A model generated the notes under the pieces. That model was not told the DNA's origin and did no database searches. It saw only the letters and a program-made list of their open reading frames with translations. A stretch of 16,876 nucleotides of DNA from assembly GCA_017880705.1 (NCBI GenBank), contig JADGRS010000018.1, forward strand, positions 1 to 16,876, read 5' to 3'. Below, piece after piece: positions 1-8,038 of this stretch. Every line of letters begins with the position of its first letter. The first letter of the stretch is position 1. This stretch comes from Burkholderiales bacterium. GTDB taxonomy: Bacteria > Pseudomonadota > Gammaproteobacteria > Burkholderiales > Usitatibacteraceae. The position numbers and the translations under genes are program-made.

Positions 1-314
1 TCGCCGAAGGCCAGGTCCCGTCCCGGCGCCGCGGCGGACACCGGAAAGATCGGCAAGCCGACGGCGGGAGGAGCCTCGCGCGTGGCTTGCGCATCCCCGG
101 CGAACGCGATCGGCAAGGCATCGCCGTGCGCGTTGAAGATGCGCAGGTCGCCAAGATCGCGGCGCGCGTCGCGGTAGGCCTCGAAGGGCAAGGTAAGACG
201 ATGCAACGCTTCGGACGAAGACACCGTGATCGGCGCCGCGGAACGAAAGTCCGAAGGCGCTTCGGCCGATGCATTCAACGCCGCGACGAGCGTTGCCAGC
301 GCGATGATCCTCAT
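1..314 (-). CDS. DUF3999 family protein, N-terminal part (runs off the window)
   Basis: Reading the minus strand from ATG at 314 gives about 104 residues before the window edge. A hydrophobic start (MRIIALATLVAALNASAEA) looks like a Sec signal peptide, so the protein is probably exported. It is followed by a segment of the type YRDARRDLGDLRIFNAHG, which is the conserved beginning of DUF3999 proteins. Members of this family are usually membrane-anchored through a C-terminal helix (outside this window) and have no established function. The ATG overlaps the stop codon of the DUF2339 gene (ATGA, 311-314), implying translational coupling, and DUF2339/DUF3999 neighbours are a recurrent pair in proteobacteria. 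The family call rests on the N-terminus only. Confidence 0.8.
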   Translation of the reverse strand, partial: MRIIALATLVAALNASAEAPSDFRSAAPITVSSSEALHRLTLPFEAYRDARRDLGDLRIFNAHGDALPIAFAGDAQATREAPPAVGLPIFPVSAAAPGRDLAFG

Positions 315-3019
315 GCCTGCACCTGGGCCCTGCGCGGCGGCACCGGCGAGAAGTAGCCGATCACCAGCATGAGGGCGCCGACGCCGATGAATGAAACGAT
401 GCGCTCGATTCCGCCGAGGCGCGACAGGTCGACGAGAACGAGCTTCGCGACGACGACGATCATCAATCCGGCGCCCGCCATCCACAGGATCCGGCGGCCG
501 ATGCGCGTGGCGACGATCATCGTCGCCAGGGCGAGGAACGCCCAGAACACGGAAAGCGCTGCCTGCACCTCGACGGAGCTCGCCATCGAATCGAAATCGT
601 AGGGAATGTCGTCCCAATGATGCAGGGTGCGCAGCAGCACGGCATTGAGCCAGATGAAGGCGATGGTCCCTGCAAACGCCGCTCCCGCGGTGCCGCGCAA
701 GGCCGATGGCGCCTCCAGTCCGCTGCGCCGTAGCGCAAGCCACGCATTGACGATGGCGAGCGCGGCGAAGATATGGCCAAGATCGATCGCGTTCAGCAGC
801 GGGAAGTAAGGCAGCCGATAACTGCCGCCGGCGTGACTCACGTTGATGTGCAGCGACCAGAGCGCCATCGCCACGACCAGGGGGATCACGCCCCCGAGAC
901 GGTACGCACCCGCATGGGAAGCCACGGGCCAGCGCCCGTCGGCGGCGCGGCTCGATATGAGCAACACCAGCGCGGCGGGAACGACGATGCGCGCGGCGAG
1001 GCTCCAGGCGCTGCCGGGCTCGCTGTATTCGGCCGCCTGCCACTCGAGCTCGATCGCGCCGAGTATCGCCGCCACGATGACCCCGAACGCGTGCAGCACC
1101 GCGAGCCACGAAACCCGGATCGATTCCTCCCCGCGCCGCAGCAGCAGGAAATGCACCGCGAGCGCCAAGGGCCACGCGAACCATCCCGCGCTCGCCGCCG
1201 GATGGGGCTGCGTCGCAAAGCTCGCGAGCGCGAGCACGAGGAGCGCGGGCGCAAAGGCCCACGCGGGCCAGCGGGCCTCGCGCCACTGCCAGCGCACGGA
1301 AACGAGATCGAAGGCGATCGCGGTGGCCGACACGAGCGCGAGCATCGCGTTGACCCGGTACGGATGGGCGATGAACACCTGGATCTCATGGCCGCCCGCG
1401 AAGAGCCACCAGGCGATCCCCCAGAGAAAGTAGGCTGGTGCGACCGCGCGCTCCCGCGAGCTCACCGCGTCTCCCGCGCGGCTGAGGACGCGCTGGGTCC
1501 AAAGCCCCGCGAGCGACACCAGCAAGGCGCCGACGAATACCGCGTCGGCGAGCGGCGGGCCTTCGGGAAGCCGCGGGTATGCGTGGAAGAAGGCCGCGCC
1601 CGCGCCCAGCTCTAGGAGCGCGCCGAATGCGCGCGCCAGAGGGCGGCGCTGGCGAACGCCGATCCACACCACCGCCGCTCCTTCGAGCGACCACGCGGCA
1701 CTCGTCCAGCGAGCGTCGAGGCCGAGCGGAATCGCGAGCGATGCGAATACCACGCCCAGGGCGAGGAAAGCTTCGGCGAGGAGCTCCCAGCGCTCGCGCC
1801 GCGCGCGCTGCAGCAGCGCCGCGAGCGCGAGGTATATCGCCGCCCCCGCGAGGCTCGAGAACGCGAGCCCGAACTCGGAATCGCGCATCAGCCCGGCCTG
1901 CAATCCGAACGCGGCGATCGGCGTGCCGAAGACGATCGTGCCATCGACGTAGTTGCGCTGCGCCGGCGATTGCTGGCGCGCGAAGAGGATCGCGATGGCC
2001 ACGTAGATGAGGAAGAACGCGACGAGAAACGGCTCCGTCGTGTCGAAGTGCTCGGGCCGGTATGAGCGCACTCCCCATGCGAGCCCGATGAGGAAGGTGA
2101 AGAGGAACCCGATGGGGTTCAACACTCGCCACGCCCTGAACCACGCGACCGCGACGATGCCCGCGTTCAGCACGAGGTAGTAGCTGAACAGCATCACGTG
2201 GCTGCCGCCGCCCGTGGAGGCGAGGATCGGCGCGAGAAAGCCGCCCGCCGCGCCGAAGACGGCGAGCGCGAGCGAATCCTGGGCGATCGCCAGGAATGCG
2301 GAAAGCATGGCGATCACCGCGAGCAGCACGAACGCCGCGCCTGCGGGCAACAATCCGTAGAGGCGCAGCGCTCCGAAGACCGTGAGATAGAGCACGGCCA
2401 CGCCGGCGCCTTGCAAGCTCAACGCATATTCCGCACGCCGCGAGCGCAGGCGCCAGCCGACGACCAGGAGCGCGAGCCCCACCGCCGCGACGCTCGCGAC
2501 GCGCAGCTCGACCGGCACGAGCTGGTGCTCGACGCTGTACTTGATGAGAAACGCGAGACCCGCGAAGAGAATCACGAGCCCTACGCGAACGATGGTGTTG
2601 CCGCCGGTGAACCACGCGACGATGAAGTTGGGTTTCGCAGGCGGCGCGGGCGTGGCGCGCGCTGTGTCGGGGCCCGCAGTCCGAATCGCGGCGGGCTCGA
2701 CCGCGGGCTTCGGTGCGCTTTCGACCCGCAGCGCAGCGGGGCCCTCCTTGATGGCGGGCGACACTGCCTCTTGCGCAGGCGCCACCCCGACGCCCCTCTC
2801 GCCGGCCGCGAGACCCTCGACGCGTGCGAGCCTCGCCTCCAGCGCGGCGACTCGACGATCGAGCGCATCGAAGCGCTCGCTCTGCGCCGGGGCCGGTCGA
2901 GCTTTCGACTTGAGAATGATCCCGAGGAGCCAACCGAGGAATCCCAGGGTGATCGCGCCGGGGAATCCCCACTGCGCCGCGCCGACGAGCACTCCGATCG
3001 CCACGAGCACCCAGGTCAT
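311..3019 (-). CDS. DUF2339 domain-containing large polytopic membrane protein
   Basis: A 902-residue protein. It starts with a hydrophobic segment (about residues 2-36), then a short heptad-like coiled coil (about 47-70, DALDRRVAALEARLARVEGL), then an Ala/Pro-rich linker to about residue 130. The rest is an almost unbroken series of hydrophobic segments, probably twenty or more transmembrane helices. The sequences after the linker, GNTIVRVGLVILFAGLAFLI and LQGAGVAVLYLTVFGALRLY, are typical of the DUF2339 domain. The biochemical function of the family is unknown; a role in the cell envelope is inference. ATG at 3019 is preceded by GGGAGG with a 7 nt spacer, a strong ribosome binding site that fixes the start. 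It lies 16 bp after the LplT-PlsC gene and overlaps the DUF3999 gene by 4 bp, so it sits inside a four-gene operon. Confidence 0.9.
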   Translation of the reverse strand: MTWVLVAIGVLVGAAQWGFPGAITLGFLGWLLGIILKSKARPAPAQSERFDALDRRVAALEARLARVEGLAAGERGVGVAPAQEAVSPAIKEGPAALRVESAPKPAVEPAAIRTAGPDTARATPAPPAKPNFIVAWFTGGNTIVRVGLVILFAGLAFLIKYSVEHQLVPVELRVASVAAVGLALLVVGWRLRSRRAEYALSLQGAGVAVLYLTVFGALRLYGLLPAGAAFVLLAVIAMLSAFLAIAQDSLALAVFGAAGGFLAPILASTGGGSHVMLFSYYLVLNAGIVAVAWFRAWRVLNPIGFLFTFLIGLAWGVRSYRPEHFDTTEPFLVAFFLIYVAIAILFARQQSPAQRNYVDGTIVFGTPIAAFGLQAGLMRDSEFGLAFSSLAGAAIYLALAALLQRARRERWELLAEAFLALGVVFASLAIPLGLDARWTSAAWSLEGAAVVWIGVRQRRPLARAFGALLELGAGAAFFHAYPRLPEGPPLADAVFVGALLVSLAGLWTQRVLSRAGDAVSSRERAVAPAYFLWGIAWWLFAGGHEIQVFIAHPYRVNAMLALVSATAIAFDLVSVRWQWREARWPAWAFAPALLVLALASFATQPHPAASAGWFAWPLALAVHFLLLRRGEESIRVSWLAVLHAFGVIVAAILGAIELEWQAAEYSEPGSAWSLAARIVVPAALVLLISSRAADGRWPVASHAGAYRLGGVIPLVVAMALWSLHINVSHAGGSYRLPYFPLLNAIDLGHIFAALAIVNAWLALRRSGLEAPSALRGTAGAAFAGTIAFIWLNAVLLRTLHHWDDIPYDFDSMASSVEVQAALSVFWAFLALATMIVATRIGRRILWMAGAGLMIVVVAKLVLVDLSRLGGIERIVSFIGVGALMLVIGYFSPVPPRRAQVQA

Positions 3020-3031
3020 CGTCGAACCTCC
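3020..3031 (-). promoter_or_regulatory. Strong Shine-Dalgarno of the DUF2339 gene
   Basis: The minus strand reads GGGAGG, seven bases, then ATG at 3019. It is one of the best ribosome binding sites in the window and lies in the 16 bp between the LplT-PlsC stop and the DUF2339 start. The membrane protein is therefore probably translated independently of its upstream neighbour. Confidence 0.7.
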
Positions 3032-3035
3032 CGGA

Positions 3036-4922
3036 TCATTTCCAGTCGCCCCGCATGGCCTGCACCGCCGCCTGCAACGATTCCGGCGTGGCCCGGGCCG
3101 GCGGCACCGCGGGCCCCGCCTCGAGCGCGATCCTCGAGAATAACCCGCGCGTGAATGGTTTCGACATCGCAGGTCCGTAGCGCCGGCTGAAGAAGCTTCC
3201 CCACAGGCCCTTCAGCGCGAGCGGAATCACCGGCACGGGCGTGCGCTCGACGATCCTGCGGATTCCGGCGCGGAAGGGGTAGAGCTCGCCGGTGTCGGTG
3301 ATGCGCCCTTCGGGAAAGATCGCGACGAGCTCGCCGTGCGCGAGCGCATCGGCAACCTTCTCGTAGGCTTCATTGAGGAGCTTCTCGTCTTCCTTCGCGG
3401 AGGCGATCGGAATCGCCTTTCCCGTACGGAACACGAAAGAGATGATGGGCGTGCGGAAAATGCGGTGATCCATCACAAACCGGATCGGCCGCGGGCTCGC
3501 GGCGAGCACCACCAGCGGATCGACGAAGCTCACGTGGTTGCATACCAGGACGGCCGGCCCGTTCTCCGGGATGTTCTCGAGGCCGCTTTTGTCGAGGCGA
3601 TAGAGCGTGTGCACCAGGAGCCAACAGATGAAGCGCATCAGGAACTCGGGGACCAGCATGTAGACATATGCGGCAACCGCGGCGTTCATCAGGCCCACCA
3701 CGAGGAACAGCTGCGGAAAGGTGATTCCCGCATCTAGAAGCGCCTTCGCCATGAGGGCGGCGACGATCATGAAGAGCGCATTGAGGATGTTGTTGGCGGC
3801 GATGATGCGCGCGCGATGCGAGGCCTCGGCGCGGCTCTGGATCAGCGCGTAGAGCGGGACCGAGAAGATCCCGGAAAAGAACGCGAGCAGGAAGAGATCG
3901 GCCATCACCCGCCAGCTCGACGAATCGCCGACGAATGCGGCGGCGCCGCGAGACCCGCCGCCGGCCATGCCGCGCGTGGCGAGCCACAGGTCAACGGCGA
4001 AGAGCGTCATGCCGATGGAACCGAAGGGAACGAGGCCGATCTCGACCTTGCGCGCGGACAGGCGCTCGCACGCGAGCGAGCCCGATCCGATGCCGATCGA
4101 GAACACCGCAAGGAGCAGCGTGACCACGCTTTCGTCGCCACCGAGGACCAGCCTCGCGAACGGCGTGAAGGAGGTGAGGAAAATCGAGCCGAAGAACCAG
4201 AGCCACGAGATTCCCATCAGCGAATGAAATACCGTGCGATCCCGCGCGGCGATGTGAAGGTTGCGCCAGGTTTCGGAGACCGGATTCCAGTTGACGCGCA
4301 GCCCCGGCTCCGGCGCCGGCGAACGTGGAATGAAGGCGGCCGCGATCCGGCCGAGGATCGCAACGGACACGCACGCGACCGCGACGAGCAGCGTGCCGCC
4401 CTCCCCGCTTTCCACGAGCAGCCCACCGGCCATCGTCCCCGCTAGGATCGCGACGAAGGTGCCCATCTCGACCAGGCCGTTGCCGCCCGTGAGCTCGTCG
4501 TCGCGCAAGTGCTGCGGAAGGTAGGCGTACTTCACCGGGCCGAAGAGCGTCGAGTGCAGGCCCATCAGGAACACCACGAGATAGAGGAGCCGCGCGTCGC
4601 GCGCGATGAACCCCGTGGCCGCGACCAGCATCACCGCAATCTCGAGATTCTTCACGAAGCGCATGAGGCTGGAGCGCTCGATCTTGTCGGCGAGCTGGCC
4701 CGAGGTCGCGGAGAAGATGAGGAATGGAGCGATGAAGATCGCGCCGACGACGAATCCCGCCGTGGCCGGATCCACGCCTCCCCATTCCACGGCGTGATAG
4801 GTGGCGAGCAGCGTGAACGAGAACTTGAAGAGGTTGTCGTTGGCCGCGCCGAGGAACTGCGTCCAGAAAAGCGGCGCGAACCGGCGCTGCGACATCAGCT
4901 GGAATTGTCCCTGGCCGCTCAC
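3036..4922 (-). CDS. Fused MFS lysophospholipid transporter (LplT-like) and PlsC-type acyltransferase
   Basis: A 628-residue protein with two domains. Residues 1-435 form an MFS transporter of the LplT type: TQFLGAANDNLFK near residue 21, a loop containing GQLADKIERS, and about twelve hydrophobic segments. Residues about 440-628 form a 1-acyl-glycerol-phosphate-type acyltransferase with the HX4D motif (H463, D468 in NHVSFVD) and the FPEGR motif at 536-540. E. coli LplT flips lysophospholipid inward and Aas re-acylates it; here transporter and acyltransferase are joined. The AMP-binding acyl-ACP synthetase domain of Aas is absent, so the acyl donor must come from elsewhere. The start is GTG, preceded by GAGGAAACC directly after the regulator's stop. 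An ATG at codon 10 is an alternative, but family members usually keep residues before the QRRF segment. Acylation substrate is inferred, not shown. Confidence 0.85.
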   Translation of the reverse strand: MSGQGQFQLMSQRRFAPLFWTQFLGAANDNLFKFSFTLLATYHAVEWGGVDPATAGFVVGAIFIAPFLIFSATSGQLADKIERSSLMRFVKNLEIAVMLVAATGFIARDARLLYLVVFLMGLHSTLFGPVKYAYLPQHLRDDELTGGNGLVEMGTFVAILAGTMAGGLLVESGEGGTLLVAVACVSVAILGRIAAAFIPRSPAPEPGLRVNWNPVSETWRNLHIAARDRTVFHSLMGISWLWFFGSIFLTSFTPFARLVLGGDESVVTLLLAVFSIGIGSGSLACERLSARKVEIGLVPFGSIGMTLFAVDLWLATRGMAGGGSRGAAAFVGDSSSWRVMADLFLLAFFSGIFSVPLYALIQSRAEASHRARIIAANNILNALFMIVAALMAKALLDAGITFPQLFLVVGLMNAAVAAYVYMLVPEFLMRFICWLLVHTLYRLDKSGLENIPENGPAVLVCNHVSFVDPLVVLAASPRPIRFVMDHRIFRTPIISFVFRTGKAIPIASAKEDEKLLNEAYEKVADALAHGELVAIFPEGRITDTGELYPFRAGIRRIVERTPVPVIPLALKGLWGSFFSRRYGPAMSKPFTRGLFSRIALEAGPAVPPARATPESLQAAVQAMRGDWK

Positions 4923-4929
4923 GGTTTCC

Positions 4930-5241
4930 TCACGAGTGCCTGCGAATGAAGTCGAGCACGGCCTCGAGGGACTTCTCGAGGAACGCCTTGTCCACCCAGA
5001 AGAACACTTCCTTGCCGATCTTCTCCGAATCGAGAACGCCCGCTTCGCGCAGCAGCTTCAGGTGGTGAGAGACGGCCGAGCGGGAGAGGGTCGAGACCTC
5101 GGCGATCTGCCCGACGTTCAGCCGCTCGCCTTTCTCGAACGTGAGCAGGATTCGCTGCCGATGGGCGTCGCCAAGCGCCGTGAACGCGCGCGAGATCGTT
5201 CGCCATTCGCGCGGGATCGCCCTGAGGTAGTTGCGATTCAT
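4930..5241 (-). CDS. ArsR-family winged helix-turn-helix regulator
   Basis: A 103-residue protein from ATG at 5241. An N-terminal helix (ISRAFTALGDAHRQRILLTF) leads into a helix-turn-helix (LNVGQIAEVSTLSRSAVSHHLKLLREAGVL) and a beta wing (SEKIGKEVFFWV), the standard ArsR/SmtB layout. It has no cysteine, so it is not a thiolate arsenic or cadmium sensor of the classic type; its signal is unknown. Starts further upstream are possible: ATG at 5247 and TTG at 5277 (115 residues). I prefer 5241 because AAGAA lies seven bases before it, related proteins often begin close to the NYLRAIP segment, and a longer version would place the AT-rich promoter-like dyad inside the gene. It is the first gene of the operon with the LplT-PlsC fusion, seven bases away, and divergent from maeB, so it could control either or both. 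Confidence 0.88.
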   Translation of the reverse strand: MNRNYLRAIPREWRTISRAFTALGDAHRQRILLTFEKGERLNVGQIAEVSTLSRSAVSHHLKLLREAGVLDSEKIGKEVFFWVDKAFLEKSLEAVLDFIRRHS

Positions 5242-5245
5242 AACC

Positions 5246-5261
5246 ATATTCTTAATTATAT
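5246..5261. promoter_or_regulatory. AT-rich imperfect dyad, candidate ArsR operator with TATAAT
   Basis: The sequence ATATTCTTAATTATAT is palindromic at 12 of 16 positions (ATAT-NN-TTAA-NN-ATAT) and is strikingly AT-rich against a GC-rich background. On the minus strand it contains a perfect TATAAT (5260 to 5255) a few bases before the regulator's likely ATG. ArsR-family repressors commonly bind AT-rich imperfect dyads over their own promoter, so autoregulation is a natural inference. A TTGACG on the minus strand (5277 to 5272) is only 11 bp from TATAAT; it would pair at 17 bp with the weaker TAAGAA instead. Confidence 0.5.
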
Positions 5262-5360
5262 CGACGCGTTCCGTCAAGCCCCGGTGCGCGCCTCCTCGCC
5301 CAAGGCGCTCCGTGATACACTGAAACGAACTAAAAAAGGGTTTCTGCTCAACCAGTTACA
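5262..5360 (+). promoter_or_regulatory. Divergent intergenic region upstream of maeB
   Basis: About 100 bases separate the AT-rich dyad from the maeB start. GATACACT at 5314-5321 could hold a -10 element (TACACT, four of six consensus bases), but no convincing -35 lies 16-18 bp upstream. A run of six A bases precedes GGG at 5338-5340. A short GAAAC/GTTTC repeat (5322-5326 and 5340-5344) is too weak to call a structure. The region must hold the maeB promoter but I cannot place it firmly. Confidence 0.3.
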
Positions 5361-7658
5361 ATGATCGACGACCTGCGCAAAGCCGCCCTCGAATACCATC
5401 GCCTGCCTGTCGCCGGCAAGATCGAGGTGGCGGCAACCAAGTCGCTCATCACGCAGCGCGACCTCGCGCTCGCGTACACGCCCGGCGTCGCCGCCGTGTG
5501 CGACGCCATCGTGGAGAACCCCGGCAGCGCGCGCGAGCTCACCGTGCGCGGCAATCTCGTCGCGGTCGTGACCAACGGCACCGCGGTACTGGGTCTCGGC
5601 AACATCGGCCCTCTCGCCGCCAAGCCGGTGATGGAGGGCAAAGCCGTCCTCTTCAAGAAATTCGCGGGCATCGACGTCTTCGACATCGAGCTCGCCGAGC
5701 GCGACCCCGACAAGCTGGTCGACATCATCGCCGCGCTCGAGCCGACGTTCGGCGGCATCAACCTCGAGGACATCAAGGCGCCCGAGTGCTTCTACATCGA
5801 GAGGAAGCTGCGCGAGCGGATGAAGATCCCCGTCTTCCACGACGACCAGCACGGCACGGCGATCATCGTCGGGGCCGCCGTGAGGAACGGGCTGCGCGTG
5901 GTGGGCAAGGAGATCTCGAAGGTGAAGCTCGTGGTTTCCGGCGCCGGAGCGGCCGCCCTCGCCTGCCTCGACATGCTCGTCGCCTTGGGCGTGAAGATGG
6001 ACAACATCTGGGTCACCGACATCCTCGGCGTCGTCTACCAGGGCCGCAAGGAGGAGATGGACGACAACAAGGTCCGTTATGCGCGCAAGACCGAGGCGCG
6101 CAAGCTGGCCGAGGTGATCGAAGGCGCGGACGTCTTCCTCGGCCTCTCCGCGGGCGGCGTGCTGAAGCCCGAGATGGTGAAGAAGATGGCGGCGAGGCCC
6201 CTGATTCTCGCCCTCGCGAATCCCGAGCCTGAAATCCTGCCAGAGCAGGTGAAGGCGGTGCGCGACGACGCGGTGATCGCGACCGGGCGCTCGGACTATC
6301 CGAACCAGGTAAACAACGTCCTTTGCTTCCCGTTCATCTTTCGCGGCGCCCTCGACGTGGGCGCGACCACGATCAACGAGGCGATGAAGCTCGCCGCGGT
6401 GAACGCGATCGCAGACCTCGCCATGGCCGAGCAGTCCGACATCGTGGCGCAAGCCTACGGCACCGAGCAGCTGAGCTTCGGGCCCGACTACCTCATTCCG
6501 CGGCCGTTCGATCCGCGGCTCATCGTCAAGATCGCGCCGGCCGTCGCGAAGGCGGCCATGGACAGCGGCGTCGCGACCGATCCCATCAAGGATTTCCCGG
6601 CATACATCCAGAAGCTGAACGAGTTCGTCTACCACTCGGGCCTCATCATGAAGCCCATCTTCACGCGAGCGAAGGAGATGCCCAGGCGCATCGTGTTCGC
6701 CGAGGGAGAGGACGAGCGCGTCCTGCGCGCGACGCAGGTGGTCGTCGACGAAGGGCTCGCCAGGCCCATCCTCGTCGGACGTCCCGCGGTCCTCGAGCGG
6801 CGCAGCGAGCGCTTCGGGCTGCGGTTGAAGCCCGGCGTGCACTTCCAGGTGGTCAACCCCGAAGGCGACCCTCGCTTCCGCGATTACTGGACCGAGTATC
6901 ACAAGCTCACGGAGCGCCGCGGCGTTTCCCAGGCCTATGCGCAGATCGAGATGCGCCGGCGCCATACGCTCATCGGCGCGATGATGATCCATCGCGGCGA
7001 TGCTGACGGGCTCATCTGCGGAACCTTCGGCACGCACGACCTGCACCTGCACTACATCGACCAGGTGATCGGCAAGCGGCCCGGCGTCGGCAGCTATTAC
7101 GCGATGAACCTGCTGATGCTGCCCAGGCGAACCGTCGTCATCTGCGACACCTACGTGAACGTCGATCCGTCCCCCGAGCAGATCCTCGAGATGACGATGC
7201 TCGCGACCGAGGAGATCCGGCGCTTCGGGCTGGTGCCGAAAGTGGCGCTGCTGTCGCACTCGAACTTCGGCACGAGCGACTCGCCCTCGGCGACGAAGAT
7301 GCAGACGGCGCTCGCGCTCATCCGCGAGAAGATGCCCAATCTCGATGTCGAAGGCGAGATGCACGGCGACGCGGCGCTCTCGGAGGAAGTGCGCCTCAAG
7401 GCCTTTCCGAACTCGCGGTTGAAGGGCGAGGCGAATCTGCTCATCATGCCGACGCTCGATGCCGCCAACATCTCGTTCAACCTTCTCAAGGTCGTCGGCG
7501 GCGCGGGCATCACCGTAGGGCCGATCCTCCTCGGCGCGGCGAAGCCCGTGCATATCCTCACGCCGACCGCGACCGTGCGGCGCATCATCAACCTGACGGC
7601 GCTCGCGGTGGTGGATGCGCAGGAGCAGGACAAGCACGCGGCCGGGCGCGCCGCATGA
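5361..7658 (+). CDS. maeB: NADP-dependent malic enzyme with C-terminal phosphotransacetylase-like domain (MaeB type)
   Basis: A 765-residue protein of the usual MaeB length. Residues 1 to about 420 are the malic enzyme part, which oxidatively decarboxylates malate to pyruvate. Visible are catalytic Y39 (AYTPGV) and K94, metal ligands E136, D137 and D162 ([13 protein letters not shown]), and a dinucleotide site GAGAAA at 194-199. Residues about 428-765 resemble phosphate acetyltransferase ([37 protein letters not shown]). In the E. coli enzyme this domain is thought to mediate allosteric control by acetyl-CoA-type metabolites and is not needed for the malic reaction. NADP preference is assigned by family. 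The ATG at 5361 fits family N-termini, although no clear Shine-Dalgarno precedes it. It heads a three-gene run with the VOC and ldcA genes. Confidence 0.96.
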   Translation: MIDDLRKAALEYHRLPVAGKIEVAATKSLITQRDLALAYTPGVAAVCDAIVENPGSARELTVRGNLVAVVTNGTAVLGLGNIGPLAAKPVMEGKAVLFKKFAGIDVFDIELAERDPDKLVDIIAALEPTFGGINLEDIKAPECFYIERKLRERMKIPVFHDDQHGTAIIVGAAVRNGLRVVGKEISKVKLVVSGAGAAALACLDMLVALGVKMDNIWVTDILGVVYQGRKEEMDDNKVRYARKTEARKLAEVIEGADVFLGLSAGGVLKPEMVKKMAARPLILALANPEPEILPEQVKAVRDDAVIATGRSDYPNQVNNVLCFPFIFRGALDVGATTINEAMKLAAVNAIADLAMAEQSDIVAQAYGTEQLSFGPDYLIPRPFDPRLIVKIAPAVAKAAMDSGVATDPIKDFPAYIQKLNEFVYHSGLIMKPIFTRAKEMPRRIVFAEGEDERVLRATQVVVDEGLARPILVGRPAVLERRSERFGLRLKPGVHFQVVNPEGDPRFRDYWTEYHKLTERRGVSQAYAQIEMRRRHTLIGAMMIHRGDADGLICGTFGTHDLHLHYIDQVIGKRPGVGSYYAMNLLMLPRRTVVICDTYVNVDPSPEQILEMTMLATEEIRRFGLVPKVALLSHSNFGTSDSPSATKMQTALALIREKMPNLDVEGEMHGDAALSEEVRLKAFPNSRLKGEANLLIMPTLDAANISFNLLKVVGGAGITVGPILLGAAKPVHILTPTATVRRIINLTALAVVDAQEQDKHAAGRAA

Positions 7659-8038
7659 ACGATCGCTTCGACCACCTGTTCATCAGGCCCGCGGATTTCG
7701 AGGCCTCGCTCGCGTTCTATCGCGACGTGCTCGGATGGTCGGTGAGCAAGACCTGGGGCGGCAACGGCAACGGGCGCGGCGCCGTGCTCTCGGGCGGCGG
7801 CGTGAAGGTGGTGCTTGCGGAGCGCCCCGCGGAATCCGGCGCCGTCGCGGGCAATGGCGCGCGTCCCGATGTCCACCTCGACATCCACGACATCGATGCG
7901 CGTTTCCGCACCTTGCCGAAGGGCGCCCACATCGTGGCAGAGCCCGAGCAGACCCATTGGGGCACGCGCTGGTTCGTCGTGCGCGATCCCGACGGCAACG
8001 TCATCGCATTCGAAGAGCTTCACGGCGGCGGTGGCTGA
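7655..8038 (+). CDS. VOC (glyoxalase/bleomycin-resistance-like) family protein
   Basis: A 127-residue protein with the two halves of the vicinal-oxygen-chelate fold. The opening FDHLFIRPADFEASLAFYRD and the closing FVVRDPDGNVIAFEEL are typical of the family. Possible metal ligands are H7, H74 and E120, at the positions where VOC enzymes place theirs, so an active metal-binding site is plausible. The substrate cannot be told from sequence; members include lyases, dioxygenases and antibiotic-binding proteins. The ATG overlaps the maeB stop (ATGA, 7655-7658), and the gene lacks its own close Shine-Dalgarno, which suggests translation coupled to maeB. Its stop is overlapped by the ldcA start. Confidence 0.88.
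   Translation: MNDRFDHLFIRPADFEASLAFYRDVLGWSVSKTWGGNGNGRGAVLSGGGVKVVLAERPAESGAVAGNGARPDVHLDIHDIDARFRTLPKGAHIVAEPEQTHWGTRWFVVRDPDGNVIAFEELHGGGG

Noticed and set aside
5322..5344. Possible hairpin GAAAC/GTTTC before maeB.
   Set aside because: Arms are five bases with a 13-base loop and no extension; too weak to be a riboswitch or attenuator.
5274..7637. A 787-codon open frame on the minus strand, antisense to nearly all of maeB.
   Set aside because: Its translation is rich in His, Asp, Arg, Glu and Val with no recognisable fold, as expected from a frame opposite a GC-rich gene. maeB on the plus strand has full family motifs.
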